The notes: generated by a model not told the origin, from the letters alone. Positions 22,682-32,454 are shown, numbered from the stretch's first letter. The stretch is DNA of 44,722 bases from an uncultured Treponema sp. (GCA_937877535.1 CALFJF010000050.1:1-44722), one strand, 5' to 3'. A program made the numbers and translations.

Positions 22682-24610
22682 TCAAAAATCGAGATTTGCG
22701 TAAACAGCGTTTTCTTCGATAAATTGACGACGCGGTTCGACTTCTTCACCCATGCAAACGCTGAACATACGGTCGGCAGCCTCTGCATCAGGAATTGTTA
22801 CGACTTTCATTTTACGAACCGCAGGATTCATCGTTGTATCCCACAGTTGCTTTCCGTCCATTTCACCAAGTCCTTTGTACCGTTGCACGTCAGCCTTCTC
22901 CGCCATATCGCCAAGTTTAGAAAGTTCCAACGCCTTTTCTTCGTCTGTGTAAACGTAAACGGGTTTTTGCTTTCCGACTTGAATTCTAAAAAGTGGAGGC
23001 ATTGCAAGATAAACGTAACCGCGCTCGATAATCTGCGGCATATAGCGAAAGAAAAATGTCAAAAGAAGCGTACGAATGTGGCTTCCGTCAACGTCGGCAT
23101 CTGCCATAATGATGATTTTGTGATAACGCAATTTTTCGATATTAAAATCCGCGCCAAATCCCGCGCCAAGCGAAGCGATAATCGGCTCAAGTTTGTCGTT
23201 GCTCACCACTTTGTCCGCTCGCACTTTTTCAACGTTGAGCATTTTTCCCCAAAGCGAAAGAATCGCCTGCGTTTTTGGGTCGCGTCCTTTTTTTGCAGAA
23301 CCGCCTGCAGAATCGCCTTCCACGATGTACACCTCGCACAATTCGGGGTCTTTGAGAGAACAATCCGCCAATTTTTCGGGAAGCCCAAACGAATCGGAAA
23401 GATTTTTTTTACGAGTTGCGTCTTTTGCGCGCCGCGCAGCAATTCGAGCAGAGGCTTCAGCGACCGCTTTTTCAAGGATTTTTTCAAGAACGGCAGGATT
23501 CAACTCAAAGAAAATCGTCAATTTTTCTTTGACAAGCGAATCAACGATTGCGCGAACTTCGGTATTTCCCAATTTTTCTTTTGTTTGCCCTTCAAATTCT
23601 GGCTCTGGAACTTTCATCGAAAGCACCGCAACAATTCCGCTCCGAACGTCGTCGCCAGTCAGTCGCTCATCTTTATCGAGTTTTCTTTTTAGTTTTTCGT
23701 TTGCGTCCAACGCCTTATTCAAAACGTAAGTCAAAGCCGCCTTAAATCCGTCAAGATGCGTTCCGCCATCGCGCGTGTTTATGTCGTTCACATACGTGTT
23801 TACATTTTCAGAATATCCCGAATTGTACTGGAACGCGAGTTCCGTAACCACGCCATCTTTTTCGCCAGAAATCGAAATCGGCTCTGAAGGATAATAAAAT
23901 TTACTTTGAACTTGAGAATTGAGTTCTTTTACATATTGAACAATTCCGCCTTCAAATGTGAACGTTTCTTCTTTTACATCGTCCCCGCGCTCATCACGAA
24001 AGAAAATCGAAATTCCGCTGTTCAAAAAAGCGAGTTCGCGCAGCCGTTTTTTGAGCGTTTCGTAATCGTACTCCGTTGTTTCAGTAAAAATCGAGCCGTC
24101 CGCTTTCCATCTGATTGTAGTTCCGTGTTCTGGCGTGTTGCCCACACATTCAACTGCGGTTTTTGGAATTCCAACTTCGTATCGCTGATTATACACTTGA
24201 CCATCGCGTTTTACGGTCGCTTCCATCCATTCAGAAAGCGCGTTCACGCACGAAACGCCCACGCCGTGAAGTCCGCCTGAAACTTTGTAACTTCCTTTGT
24301 CGAATTTTCCGCCCGCGTGAAGGCGCGTCAAAACGAGTTCAAGCGCGGAAACGTTTTCAGTTGGATGTTTGTCCACGGGGATTCCGCGCCCGTTATCTTC
24401 CACGCGAACCACGCCGTTTTTTTCCAACGCGACCGTGATTTTTGTGCAAAAACCCGCCATTGCTTCATCAATCGAATTATCAACGACTTCGTACACAAGA
24501 TGATGCAAACCACGCGGTCCTGTAGAGCCAATATACATTCCAGGTCGCTTCCGTACAGCTTCCAAACCTTTTAATACTTGAATATTACCAGCAGAATAAG
24601 ACGATTCCAT
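22682..24610 (-). CDS. gyrB: DNA gyrase subunit B
   Basis: A 642-residue ATPase subunit of gyrase. The GHKL ATP site is visible (VYEVVDNSIDEAMAG, VEDNGRGIPVDKHP, GGLHGVGVSCVNALS), and the TOPRIM domain has EGDSAGGSAKKGRDPKTQAI and DADVDGSHIRTLLL. After QAI the usual LPLRGKILNVE reads LSLWGKMLNVE, an unusual Trp in place of Arg. The C-terminal YKGLGEMDGKQLWDTTM is intact. It diverges from dnaA with 91 nt between starts; a TTTACT-N17-TATAAT promoter lies there. Confidence 0.98.
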   Translation of the reverse strand: MESSYSAGNIQVLKGLEAVRKRPGMYIGSTGPRGLHHLVYEVVDNSIDEAMAGFCTKITVALEKNGVVRVEDNGRGIPVDKHPTENVSALELVLTRLHAGGKFDKGSYKVSGGLHGVGVSCVNALSEWMEATVKRDGQVYNQRYEVGIPKTAVECVGNTPEHGTTIRWKADGSIFTETTEYDYETLKKRLRELAFLNSGISIFFRDERGDDVKEETFTFEGGIVQYVKELNSQVQSKFYYPSEPISISGEKDGVVTELAFQYNSGYSENVNTYVNDINTRDGGTHLDGFKAALTYVLNKALDANEKLKRKLDKDERLTGDDVRSGIVAVLSMKVPEPEFEGQTKEKLGNTEVRAIVDSLVKEKLTIFFELNPAVLEKILEKAVAEASARIAARRAKDATRKKNLSDSFGLPEKLADCSLKDPELCEVYIVEGDSAGGSAKKGRDPKTQAILSLWGKMLNVEKVRADKVVSNDKLEPIIASLGAGFGADFNIEKLRYHKIIIMADADVDGSHIRTLLLTFFFRYMPQIIERGYVYLAMPPLFRIQVGKQKPVYVYTDEEKALELSKLGDMAEKADVQRYKGLGEMDGKQLWDTTMNPAVRKMKVVTIPDAEAADRMFSVCMGEEVEPRRQFIEENAVYANLDF

Positions 24611-24661
24611 ATAAAATCCTTAATTTAATTAGGTTGCAAAACGATTAAAAAAATATTCCAT

Positions 24662-24690
24662 ATTATAATAGTATTGCGTAGAAAAGTAAA
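24662..24690 (-). promoter_or_regulatory. gyrB promoter, -10 overlapping a dnaA -10
   Basis: Minus strand: TTTACT (24690-24685), 17-bp spacer, TATAAT (24667-24662). On the plus strand the same AT block offers TATAAT at 24664-24669 for dnaA, about 32 nt before its ATG, with no clear -35. The two divergent genes probably share this block. Confidence 0.6.
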
Positions 24691-24701
24691 GTTAGGGTAA
24701 A

Positions 24702-26324
24702 ATGTCGTTTATGGCTGAACAATTTTACAAAGAGTTTTTTGAGGAGGCGTTAAATCAAATCCGCGAAGAACTCGGAAACGAAAAAGAATTCCGACTTTGG
24801 TACAACCTCAATTATGTTGGAGAAACCGACGATTCCATAACGGTTACGGTTCAGTCGGACGTAATGTGGAAACTAATGAACAAAAACGGAATTGTGGAAA
24901 AAATTCAACAAAAAATCAATGAGTTTACAGGCACGGAAATCAAATTGACTCCCGCGCCACGCTCTGCAAAAAAAGAAAAGTCGCGCGAAAAAAAATCCAC
25001 GCCAGTAGACACTTCCATAATGGGAGTTCCAGAAACGGAATTTTTTAACGGGAATCCGCCGCCACCGCCACCCGAAGTCGAAAAAAAACGAACGCGAAAC
25101 AAAGGTGACGAAAATCGATTCAGCCGTGCGATGAGCGGTTTGCAGTCCATGATAGACGAAAGAAGCAAAATCGAAGGCGGAAATCCTCAGTCAAACGCAA
25201 ATCAAGAAGATGTTGATAAAGAATACGCCGAATTTTTGCGTCAGGCTCAAAAAGGAGTTTATTCCGAAGAAGAACCACCTTCTCAACACCCGCAACTTCG
25301 GGAAGATTATACGTTTGAAAATTTTATTCCAGACAATAATCTCATGCTTGCGTACAATACGGCAAAAAGAGCCGCCGAAGACCCAGGAAGCAACGAATAC
25401 AATCCGATTCTTTTTTATGGTGGCGTTGGACTTGGAAAAACGCATTTAATGCAAGCGATTGGAAACGAAATTTACGCAAGAAATCCAAAAGCAAAAATTT
25501 GCTACATCAGCGCGGAGTCGTTTACAAACGAATTTACGAGTTCGCTTTCAAATAAAACGACCGAAAAGTTCAAAAAAAAATACAGAAATCTCGACGTGCT
25601 TCTTTTGGACGATATTCAATTTCTTGAAAAAAAAGAAGCAACACAAGAGGAACTGTTTCACACATTCAACGCGATTTACGACAGAAAAGGTCAACTCGTT
25701 TTTACGAGCGACCGTTCGTTAAAAGAAATTCAAGGATTTACCGACCGACTTCGCACTCGTTTTGGACGCGGACTCGATTACGATTTGCAACTTCCCGATT
25801 TTGAAACTCGGTGCGCAATTCTTATGCGAAAAATCAACGGGCACGGAAAAGAAATTCCAAAGGACGTAATCGAATACATCGCTCAAAGTATTCAGTCAAA
25901 TATTCGAGACCTTGAGTCGTGTGCTCTAAAAGTCATGGCGTATTGCGACCTTTCAGGGCAACCGCTATCGCTCGACGTGGTTCGAGATATGTTAAAAGAC
26001 AGAATAGACGACAAAGAAAGCGCGGGCGCGGTAACGGTTGACGCGATTCAGCAAGCAGTTTCAAAATATTTTGGAATAAAAATCCAAGACATTACGGGAA
26101 AAACAAAAACAAAGCAATTCGTTTTTCCGCGGCACATTGCAATATATCTTTCGAGAAAACTGCTTCGAGAATATTCTCTAAAAGACATTGGTCGCGAGTT
26201 TGGCGGAAAAGACCACACAACAATTATGAATTCCATCAATAAAATTGACGCGCAGATAAAAACAAACCCAGCAGTTGCCGCAGTCGTGCGCCAACTCGAA
26301 AAGGAGGCGTACAATTACATCTGA
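24702..26324 (+). CDS. dnaA: Chromosomal replication initiator DnaA
   Basis: A 540-residue AAA+ initiator. Domain I is at the N-terminus (FYKEFFEEALNQIREEL), and a long charged, proline-rich linker (about 90-190) is domain II. Domain III has Walker A GGVGLGKTHLMQAI and Walker B VLLLDDIQFL. Domain IV ends with the DnaA-box helix-turn-helix signature GGKDHTTIMNS, where most bacteria have GRDHTTV. Start 24702 has an AGGG site 4 nt upstream; an ATG at 24711 is a possible alternative. It faces the origin at 26325-26860. Confidence 0.98.
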   Translation: MSFMAEQFYKEFFEEALNQIREELGNEKEFRLWYNLNYVGETDDSITVTVQSDVMWKLMNKNGIVEKIQQKINEFTGTEIKLTPAPRSAKKEKSREKKSTPVDTSIMGVPETEFFNGNPPPPPPEVEKKRTRNKGDENRFSRAMSGLQSMIDERSKIEGGNPQSNANQEDVDKEYAEFLRQAQKGVYSEEEPPSQHPQLREDYTFENFIPDNNLMLAYNTAKRAAEDPGSNEYNPILFYGGVGLGKTHLMQAIGNEIYARNPKAKICYISAESFTNEFTSSLSNKTTEKFKKKYRNLDVLLLDDIQFLEKKEATQEELFHTFNAIYDRKGQLVFTSDRSLKEIQGFTDRLRTRFGRGLDYDLQLPDFETRCAILMRKINGHGKEIPKDVIEYIAQSIQSNIRDLESCALKVMAYCDLSGQPLSLDVVRDMLKDRIDDKESAGAVTVDAIQQAVSKYFGIKIQDITGKTKTKQFVFPRHIAIYLSRKLLREYSLKDIGREFGGKDHTTIMNSINKIDAQIKTNPAVAAVVRQLEKEAYNYI

Positions 26325-26860
26325 CCTCCAAAGCAAAAAAGCGCGAACTTTGAGAAACTATTTCTCAAATTGGTCAAAATGAAGTAAAATTCAAGAAAAG
26401 AACTCGAACTCGTTTGATTTTTCTCTATTTTGAAAGATGAAAATGAGAAATTTTGAAAAAATTTGTGAAATTTAGTAAATTTATGACGTTCAAAAAGGCA
26501 TAAAAACAAATTCATCAAAAATTTGCTAAATTTGAGTTTTGTTGTGGAAGAAAAATAAATTCGTCAAAAATTTGCTAAATTTTGCTCGAATTTAGTAAAT
26601 TTTTATCCACATGGTTTTGTGGATAAACGAAAAATTCTGTGGATTTTGAATGGGAGTTTTGTGGTCTAAGTGTGAAAAAACACGAAAAACAAAATCCAAA
26701 AGTGGATTAGTGGAAAACGAGTGGACATTTTCTTTTGATTTTTCCACCGAAAGAATCTTTTATTTTCAAGGTTTCTGACAATTATTCCACAAATTCACAA
26801 GCACTATTATTACTATTATTAAAAAATTTAAATTTAGATAAAAGTATAAGGAGAAAAAAA
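26325..26860. other. oriC: Predicted replication origin oriC
   Basis: This 536-bp AT-rich non-coding stretch between dnaA and dnaN holds two perfect DnaA boxes facing each other, TTATCCACA at 26603-26611 and TGTGGATAA at 26618-26626, plus a weaker TGTGGATTT at 26638-26646. To their left are a 32-bp direct repeat (26502-26533 and 26551-26582, two mismatches, 49-bp period) and two copies of AATTTAGTAAATTT (26469-26482, 26589-26602), the second ending where box 1 begins. These AT repeats could be the unwinding element; TAGTAA next to a box resembles a DnaA-trio. By eye, base skew on the plus strand changes from A/C-rich in dnaA to T/G-rich after dnaN. Confidence 0.85.
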
Positions 26861-27955
26861 ATGAAATTTTCATTTGAAAGAAATGCACTTATCAATGAGA
26901 TTTCGATTGCACAAGAATTGACTGGAAGAAATGCTGAATCTTCTGTTTCAAGCGTATCGCTTACAGCAACGAACGGAGAACTTATCATAAAAGCGGCTGA
27001 CAATAAAATGAACATTCAGGCAAAAATTCCAGTGGAAACGGAAGATGAAGGAACGGCTGTTGTTTTTTGTTCAAAACTTATGAACATTTTGACTTCTCTT
27101 CCAGATGGAGAAATTGATTTTGAAGTGCAACAAAAAGACGGTTTGAGAGTTGCTTTAATCAAACATTCTTCAAAAAAAATTCGATATACAATTCGTTGCC
27201 GCGACAATTTTGTTGAAATTCCAGATTCGGGCGCAGAGGATTTTTTTGATGTTCCCGTCGCTGATTTTAAGAAAATGATTTTACGCACTGCGTATGCTAC
27301 AAGCACCGAAGAAAAACGGTATTTTTTGAACGGCGTTTTCTTTGAAAAAGAAGACGAAAAACTCATTTTGGTTGCTACGGATAGCCGTCGCCTTGCGCTT
27401 GACGCAGAACCGCTTATGGGCGATGTTGCGTCTTTTTCTCCGATAATCGTTCATCCAAAAATGCTCAACATCGTGGCAAAACACGCTCCAGACGAAGGCT
27501 CTCTTTCGATTTCTGCAAATGAGCGGAGCATCACGTTCAAATTCTCAAATTACATTCTTTCCGCGAGTCTTATTGACGGTTCGTTTCCAAATTATCGCCG
27601 CGTTATTCCAGATAATCAGCCGCACAAATTCATCGTTGATTTTTCGGAATTTTTGGACGCTGTTCGGCGAATCAACGTTATGGTTGACGAAGGAAAAATC
27701 TTCTTTGATATAAAACCTGGCGTTCTTTCGATTTCGGCAAACGGAAAACAAGGCGAAGCGCGCGAGGAAATTCCGTGCGAATACGCAGACGAGGACATTA
27801 CGATTGCAATTAACTCAAAATACATTGAGGACGCGCTCAAAGTCATGGATACGGAGCGCGTAGCATTTGAGTTTAGCGAAGCGTTGCGCGGAGTTACGCT
27901 TCGTCCAGAGCCTGCGCAAGGATATTTTAATATTCTTATGCCAATGCAACAGTAA
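26861..27955 (+). CDS. dnaN: DNA polymerase III beta sliding clamp
   Basis: A 364-residue clamp that encircles DNA and tethers the polymerase. It starts MKFSFERNALINEISIAQEL and ends LRPEPAQGYFNILMPMQQ, with the family's closing M-P-M/R pattern. Conserved segments include FLNGVFFEKEDEKLILVATDSRRLA. An AGGAG site lies 8 nt before the ATG at 26861; the frame is open further upstream into the origin, but that part does not look like DnaN. recF follows 3 nt after the stop. Confidence 0.97.
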   Translation: MKFSFERNALINEISIAQELTGRNAESSVSSVSLTATNGELIIKAADNKMNIQAKIPVETEDEGTAVVFCSKLMNILTSLPDGEIDFEVQQKDGLRVALIKHSSKKIRYTIRCRDNFVEIPDSGAEDFFDVPVADFKKMILRTAYATSTEEKRYFLNGVFFEKEDEKLILVATDSRRLALDAEPLMGDVASFSPIIVHPKMLNIVAKHAPDEGSLSISANERSITFKFSNYILSASLIDGSFPNYRRVIPDNQPHKFIVDFSEFLDAVRRINVMVDEGKIFFDIKPGVLSISANGKQGEAREEIPCEYADEDITIAINSKYIEDALKVMDTERVAFEFSEALRGVTLRPEPAQGYFNILMPMQQ

Positions 27956-27957
27956 AA

Positions 27958-29040
27958 GTGAGTATACTGTCAATTTCTTATTCTGGATTTAGAAATGTGT
28001 GCGACGAGCATATTGACGTAAATTCTCGCGAAGTGTTTTTTGTGGGAGATAACGGGCAAGGCAAAAGTAATCTTCTTGAAAGCGTTTATTGCCTTGCTTA
28101 CGGCTCGTCTTTTAGAACTCGAAGCGACGCGGATATGATTAAAAAAGGGGGCGATTCTTATCATATTCGCTCGCTTTTTCGTGGGGAGGGCGATTTTTCT
28201 GGTTCGGTTGATATTTTTTTTGACGGCTCTAAAAAGAAAATCGTAAAAAACGGCAAAAGTATAAAAGATAGACGCGACCTTATAACAACAATACCTTGTG
28301 TTGTTTTTTGTCATGGAGACCTGCAATTTATACTAGGCGAGCCTGAGCGCAGACGATTTTTTCTCGACCAGTGTCTTTCTATGTATGACTTACTTCATTT
28401 GGACGCTGTGCGAAATTATGGAAAAATACTAAAAAGTCGAAATCTTTGCTTACGTGAAGGCAAATTTGACTTGATTTCTTCTTATGATTTTCAGTTAGCG
28501 CATTATGGAGTTGAGGTTCAATCAAAAAGAGAAAACGCGGTTTTTCGTTTCAATCAGTTTTTTGGCTCTTTATACGAATCTATTTCTGGCGTTAGTGGCG
28601 TTTTGATTCGGTATGTGCCATCTTGGAAAAAAAATGCTGGCACAGTATGCGAAAAAGACGCGGTTTCGATTTTGGAAGAAAAACGCACTTCGGACGAAAA
28701 CGCTCTCACCACAACGAGCGGACCTCATCGCGATAGAATTCGCTTTGAAAAAAACGGCGAGGATTTTATAAAAATTGCGTCAACGGGACAGATTCGTCTT
28801 CTTTCTGTTTTGCTTCGAGTTGCGCAGTCGATTTTTTTTAGACGAGAAACGGAACGGCTTCCGATTCTTTTGTTTGACGACGTTTTGCTAGAACTCGACC
28901 CAGAAAAAAGGCAAGCGGTAATGGCAAATCTTCCTGAATACGAGCAACTTTTTTGCACGTTTTTGCCAGGCGAGCCGTGGGAGCGATATGCCAAAACGGA
29001 CACAAAAGTCTACACAATCAAAAATGGAGCATGGAAATGA
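27958..29040 (+). CDS. recF: DNA replication and repair protein RecF
   Basis: A 360-residue SMC-like ATPase that loads RecA at gaps with RecO and RecR. Walker A is GDNGQGKSNLLESVY, the signature region TSGPHRDRIRFEKNG is present, and Walker B is LPILLFDDVLLELD. Translation begins at GTG 27958, 2 nt after the dnaN stop. Its end overlaps the dciA start in the ATGA at 29037-29040. Confidence 0.96.
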   Translation: MSILSISYSGFRNVCDEHIDVNSREVFFVGDNGQGKSNLLESVYCLAYGSSFRTRSDADMIKKGGDSYHIRSLFRGEGDFSGSVDIFFDGSKKKIVKNGKSIKDRRDLITTIPCVVFCHGDLQFILGEPERRRFFLDQCLSMYDLLHLDAVRNYGKILKSRNLCLREGKFDLISSYDFQLAHYGVEVQSKRENAVFRFNQFFGSLYESISGVSGVLIRYVPSWKKNAGTVCEKDAVSILEEKRTSDENALTTTSGPHRDRIRFEKNGEDFIKIASTGQIRLLSVLLRVAQSIFFRRETERLPILLFDDVLLELDPEKRQAVMANLPEYEQLFCTFLPGEPWERYAKTDTKVYTIKNGAWK

Positions 29041-29618
29041 ATTTTGACGATGAAAAAAAAGATGCAGTTGTCGTAACTGACGTTATTTCTAGTTTGCTCG
29101 AAAATATGCATCCTGAAAATGCTCAAAGAATCAAAGACGGAAACAAGGTTTTGCGTTCGTGGCAAGCGATTTTGGAATCTATACGAACAACGCCAATAGA
29201 CGGCGAGTCGCCAGAGCAAATGGGGAAAAATTTGGTATCTCATACGCGGATTATAGATATAAAAAATGGCATTCTTCTTGTGGAGGCTGACCATTCTGCT
29301 TGGATTCAAATTTTGCAAATCCACAAAAAATACATTCTCGCCAATTTGAATAAGCGGTTTCCAGAATTTTCGATTTCTACAATCGCATTTCGAGTTCGCG
29401 GAAGCAAGGCAGAATTGGTTGATTCTTCAAAAAATTATTCAGAAAATCTGAGAATTGAGCGAGAAAAACAAGCGCGTCGTTACGAAGCGGAGGAAAAATA
29501 TCTTTCCGAGCGCGGGTTTGACGTGTCAAAAGAGGACGTTCCGCCGCTTCCGCCCGTCTTAAAGGATTTGTTTGACAAAATCCGAGCGGATATGTTGACC
29601 AATGAGGGCAAAATTTGA
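29037..29618 (+). CDS. dciA: DciA-like helicase-loading protein (DUF721)
   Basis: A 193-residue DUF721 protein. The domain spans about residues 35-125 (VLRSWQAILESI, GILLVEADHSAWIQILQI, HKKYILANLNKRFPE), followed by a charged tail. DciA helps load the replicative helicase DnaB in bacteria lacking DnaC or DnaI, and its place next to recF near oriC is typical. ATG 29037 overlaps the recF stop by 4 nt and has GGAG 7 nt upstream; ATG 29031 in the same frame is an alternative. Confidence 0.88.
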   Translation: MNFDDEKKDAVVVTDVISSLLENMHPENAQRIKDGNKVLRSWQAILESIRTTPIDGESPEQMGKNLVSHTRIIDIKNGILLVEADHSAWIQILQIHKKYILANLNKRFPEFSISTIAFRVRGSKAELVDSSKNYSENLRIEREKQARRYEAEEKYLSERGFDVSKEDVPPLPPVLKDLFDKIRADMLTNEGKI

Positions 29619-29748
29619 TATAGTCGGTTCTATTCATTTAATCTGCTCTTTGCAAGATTTATTCAAAATGCAGTTCTTAAAGAAACGCGATTTTTGAAAA
29701 ATAGATTTTAGAATCAAGATTTTTGGATTATTTTAGAAGGAGAAAAAT

Positions 29749-29904
29749 ATGTTAAGGACGTATCAACCGAGCAAAGTTAAGAGAAATAGAAAGTTTGGTT
29801 TTCGCGCACGCATGAAAACACGTGGCGGACGAATGGTTCTTGCGCGTCGCCGTGCAAAAGGACGCAAAAAGCTTTCTGTTTGTAGCGAAGGCAAAAAATA
29901 TTGA
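29749..29904 (+). CDS. rpmH: Large-subunit ribosomal protein bL34
   Basis: A 51-residue, very basic protein beginning MLRTYQPSKVKRNRKFGF and containing the conserved RMKTRGGRMVLARRRAKGRKKL core. AGAAGGAG precedes the ATG. The 130 nt before it should contain the promoter of the rpmH-rnpA-yidD-yidC-jag cluster, but I see no clear -35/-10 pair. Confidence 0.98.
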   Translation: MLRTYQPSKVKRNRKFGFRARMKTRGGRMVLARRRAKGRKKLSVCSEGKKY

Positions 29905-29918
29905 TTTAGGACGTTTCT

Positions 29919-30335
29919 GTGTCTGCGCGATTTTACGGTGAAAATGGTAGCGAGAAAATCGAGAAAAACGGTTTTTCTCGGTTAGAGCGCGTAAAACGCG
30001 CAAAAGACATCAGGAACTTGTTTAAAAGCGGGAAGCGAGTGAGTGTTTCTGGGGCAAAATTATTTTTTGCTCCAAACGAGTTGGCTTTCAATCGAATCGG
30101 ATTTCCGCTTCCACGCGGTTTTGGAAACGCTGTTGCCAGAAACCGCGCAAAGCGATTTAGCAGAGAAGCATATCGACTTCTAAAAGCGCATTTGAATTTA
30201 GGATTTGATATGTTGCTTCTTGTTTATCCAGACCCAGACAAAGATTCGTTCGATGCACGGTGCGCTCAACTTCGTACCCTTTGTGAAAAGGCCACCTTGA
30301 TAAAACAAATAAAACGAGAGGAACATGATGATTAG
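29919..30335 (+). CDS. rnpA: Ribonuclease P protein component
   Basis: A 138-residue basic protein that works with the RNase P RNA to mature tRNA 5' ends. The family signature is GNAVARNRAKRFSREAYR, preceded by RVKRAKDIRNLFKSGKRVS. Translation probably begins at GTG 29919, 14 nt after rpmH; there is no strong ribosome-binding site. It overlaps yidD by 11 nt. Confidence 0.95.
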   Translation: MSARFYGENGSEKIEKNGFSRLERVKRAKDIRNLFKSGKRVSVSGAKLFFAPNELAFNRIGFPLPRGFGNAVARNRAKRFSREAYRLLKAHLNLGFDMLLLVYPDPDKDSFDARCAQLRTLCEKATLIKQIKREEHDD

Positions 30336-30579
30336 ACCTTTCGTTTTTTTATGTTTTTTACGCAACGGAATGAAATTTTGTTGTTGCGTTTTGATTCGAG
30401 TGTATCAAATTTTCATTTCCCCGTTATTTCCCGCTTGTTGCCGTTTTTATCCTACGTGTTCTGCTTACGCTCTTGAAGCATTTGGAAAACATGGCATAAG
30501 GAAAGGTTTTTTGCTTTCCGCCCGCCGCATTCTTAGATGCAATCCGTATTGCGCCGGAGGATTTGACCCTGTGCCGTAA
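30325..30579 (+). CDS. yidD: Membrane protein insertion efficiency factor YidD
   Basis: An 84-residue protein with the YidD core YQIFISPLFPACCRFYPTCSAYALEAF and the ending CNPYCAGGFDPVP. It has a hydrophobic N-terminal segment and cysteine pairs typical of the family. It assists YidC-dependent insertion at the inner membrane. It overlaps the end of rnpA by 11 nt, so the two are translationally coupled. Confidence 0.96.
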   Translation: MMIRPFVFLCFLRNGMKFCCCVLIRVYQIFISPLFPACCRFYPTCSAYALEAFGKHGIRKGFLLSARRILRCNPYCAGGFDPVP

Positions 30580-30639
30580 TTTCTGTGGCGATTTTTTTGC
30601 GTTTTGAAATCGCGGTAATGTTATAAAAGTCATAAAAGT

Positions 30640-32454
30640 ATGGAAAACAATACAAAATGGGCTATTGGACTTGCGACTTTAGTTCTTGCGGGGTCGTTTG
30701 CGGCTCAGGTGTTTCTTTTTCCTGCAAAAAAGCAGGCATCGCAATCGGCGGAGCAAAACGCTTCGTCAGCCATTCAATCTGAACAAACGAAGACGGATTT
30801 TGAACAAAAATCTGAGTCCTCCGATTCGATTTTTCAAAATGGTTCAGAAATCGTTTCTGAATCGTCTGGAATCGAAGAAACGTTTGTGCTTGAAACAAAC
30901 AAAGTTCGAGCGGTTTTTACGAATCGTGGCGGCGATTTAATCAGTTATGAGTTAAAAGAACATCTTGACCGCGACACTGCTCGTGGCGTTGAGATGATTA
31001 ACAACGTTACGGCAACGAACCGCGCTTTTGCCGTGTCTTTAGGTGGGTTCGATTCTCCGATTGTGAACGACATTTTTGTTGCAAAACGGATAGACGAGCG
31101 GACGATTGGCTTTGCTCGTGAGTTTTCCAAAAAAAATGCCGACGGAAGCGTTGGAAAATTTACGTTTGTCAAAACGTATTCGTTCAAAGACGACGATTAT
31201 TTTTTCAAACTTGATATTGCGATTGACGGCGGCGAAGGTTTTGACGGGTTGGACACAAACGGACTTTCTTACACGATTCGCACCGCACCTCAAATTGGTC
31301 CAAAATTCGACCCAAAAGACAGATACGATATTCGAGAATTTGTTGCTTTTGACGGAGACAAAAAATTCACGCCAAAAAACATGAAAGAGCGCGATTGGAA
31401 ATGGGTTGCGTCGGCGGGAAAATATTTTGAAATACTCGTTTCTCCGTCAGATTCCGTGCCATTAAGTTCTTCGATGAAACTTGTGGTTCCTAAAAAAAAT
31501 GGCATTATGGATAATCAAGCAGTCATTGCACGAAAATCCCTTTCTGGTGGCAAAACGCGCGATTCGTACATGATTTACATTGGTCCTCGGAGCGAGTCGG
31601 AACTGAAAAAGTACGTGAAATCCGAAGATAATGCCTGGGGAATCGACGCGACGGACGGGTTTCATTACAACGAAAGTTTGCCGACTTCTGGAATCCTTAA
31701 CTGGCTTGAGATTATTCTAAAAGCGATAATGCAGTTGATTTACCGCGTGATTCCGAATTGGGGCGTGTCAATCATAATTATGACGATTTTGCTAAAACTC
31801 GCGCTTTTTCCGCTGACAAAAAAGAGTCTTGAAGGAACGCAAAAAATGCAAGCGTATCAGCCGCGCGTAAAAGAAATTCAAGAAAAATACCGAGGCGACC
31901 CGCGAAAATTGCAAGAAGAAACGGCAAAACTCTACCGCGAAATCGGCTATAATCCAATGGCTGGCTGTCTTCCGCTCATAATTCAATTTGTGATTTTGTG
32001 GTCGATGTATCATCTTTTTAATAATTATTTTGAATTCCGAGGAGCGTCTTTTATAAACGGTTGGATTTCAGACCTTTCTTCCACGGACACCGTAACGACT
32101 CTTCCGTTTTCACTTCCGTGGCTTGGAAATGAATTGCATTTGCTTCCAATAATTTATCTTATTTCTCAACTGCTCTACGGAGTTATTACGCAAAATGGCG
32201 GAACGGCTGTGGGACAAAATGGCGCGCAAATGAAAATGATGATGTATGCCATGCCGATTTTGTTTTTCTTTGTTTTTTACAATGCGCCGTCAGGACTTCT
32301 TTTGTATTGGACTGTGAGTAACGTTTTCCAACTTTTTCAGCAACTTTTTGTAAACAGGATGATGAAAAATCGTCCAACTGAACCAACGCTTGTAAAGGCA
32401 AAAACTGTTGCCGCGAAAAAATCGCATACAAAAAAAGGCGGAAAAAGGCGTTAA
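30640..32454 (+). CDS. yidC: Membrane protein insertase YidC
   Basis: A 604-residue inner-membrane insertase. It has an N-terminal membrane segment (WAIGLATLVLAGSFAAQVFLF), a Ser/Gln/Glu-rich linker, a large periplasmic beta-domain (about 75-330) as in Gram-negative YidC, and a C-terminal core of five helices (WLEIILKAIMQLIYRVIP, WGVSIIIMTILLKLALFPLT, MAGCLPLIIQFVILWSMYHL). The arginine in the first core helix region and a basic tail (KKSHTKKGGKRR) that could contact ribosomes are visible. It lies 60 nt after yidD. Confidence 0.97.
   Translation: MENNTKWAIGLATLVLAGSFAAQVFLFPAKKQASQSAEQNASSAIQSEQTKTDFEQKSESSDSIFQNGSEIVSESSGIEETFVLETNKVRAVFTNRGGDLISYELKEHLDRDTARGVEMINNVTATNRAFAVSLGGFDSPIVNDIFVAKRIDERTIGFAREFSKKNADGSVGKFTFVKTYSFKDDDYFFKLDIAIDGGEGFDGLDTNGLSYTIRTAPQIGPKFDPKDRYDIREFVAFDGDKKFTPKNMKERDWKWVASAGKYFEILVSPSDSVPLSSSMKLVVPKKNGIMDNQAVIARKSLSGGKTRDSYMIYIGPRSESELKKYVKSEDNAWGIDATDGFHYNESLPTSGILNWLEIILKAIMQLIYRVIPNWGVSIIIMTILLKLALFPLTKKSLEGTQKMQAYQPRVKEIQEKYRGDPRKLQEETAKLYREIGYNPMAGCLPLIIQFVILWSMYHLFNNYFEFRGASFINGWISDLSSTDTVTTLPFSLPWLGNELHLLPIIYLISQLLYGVITQNGGTAVGQNGAQMKMMMYAMPILFFFVFYNAPSGLLLYWTVSNVFQLFQQLFVNRMMKNRPTEPTLVKAKTVAAKKSHTKKGGKRR

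Noticed and set aside
20083..24610. Long reading frames opposite gyrA and gyrB and opposite the galactan operon
   Set aside because: They mirror the codon structure of the real genes, have no ribosome-binding sites and give low-complexity Arg/Phe/Ser-rich peptides.
26502..26582. CRISPR-like array in oriC
   Set aside because: Only two AT-rich direct repeats, next to DnaA boxes; origin iterons or unwinding repeats explain them better.
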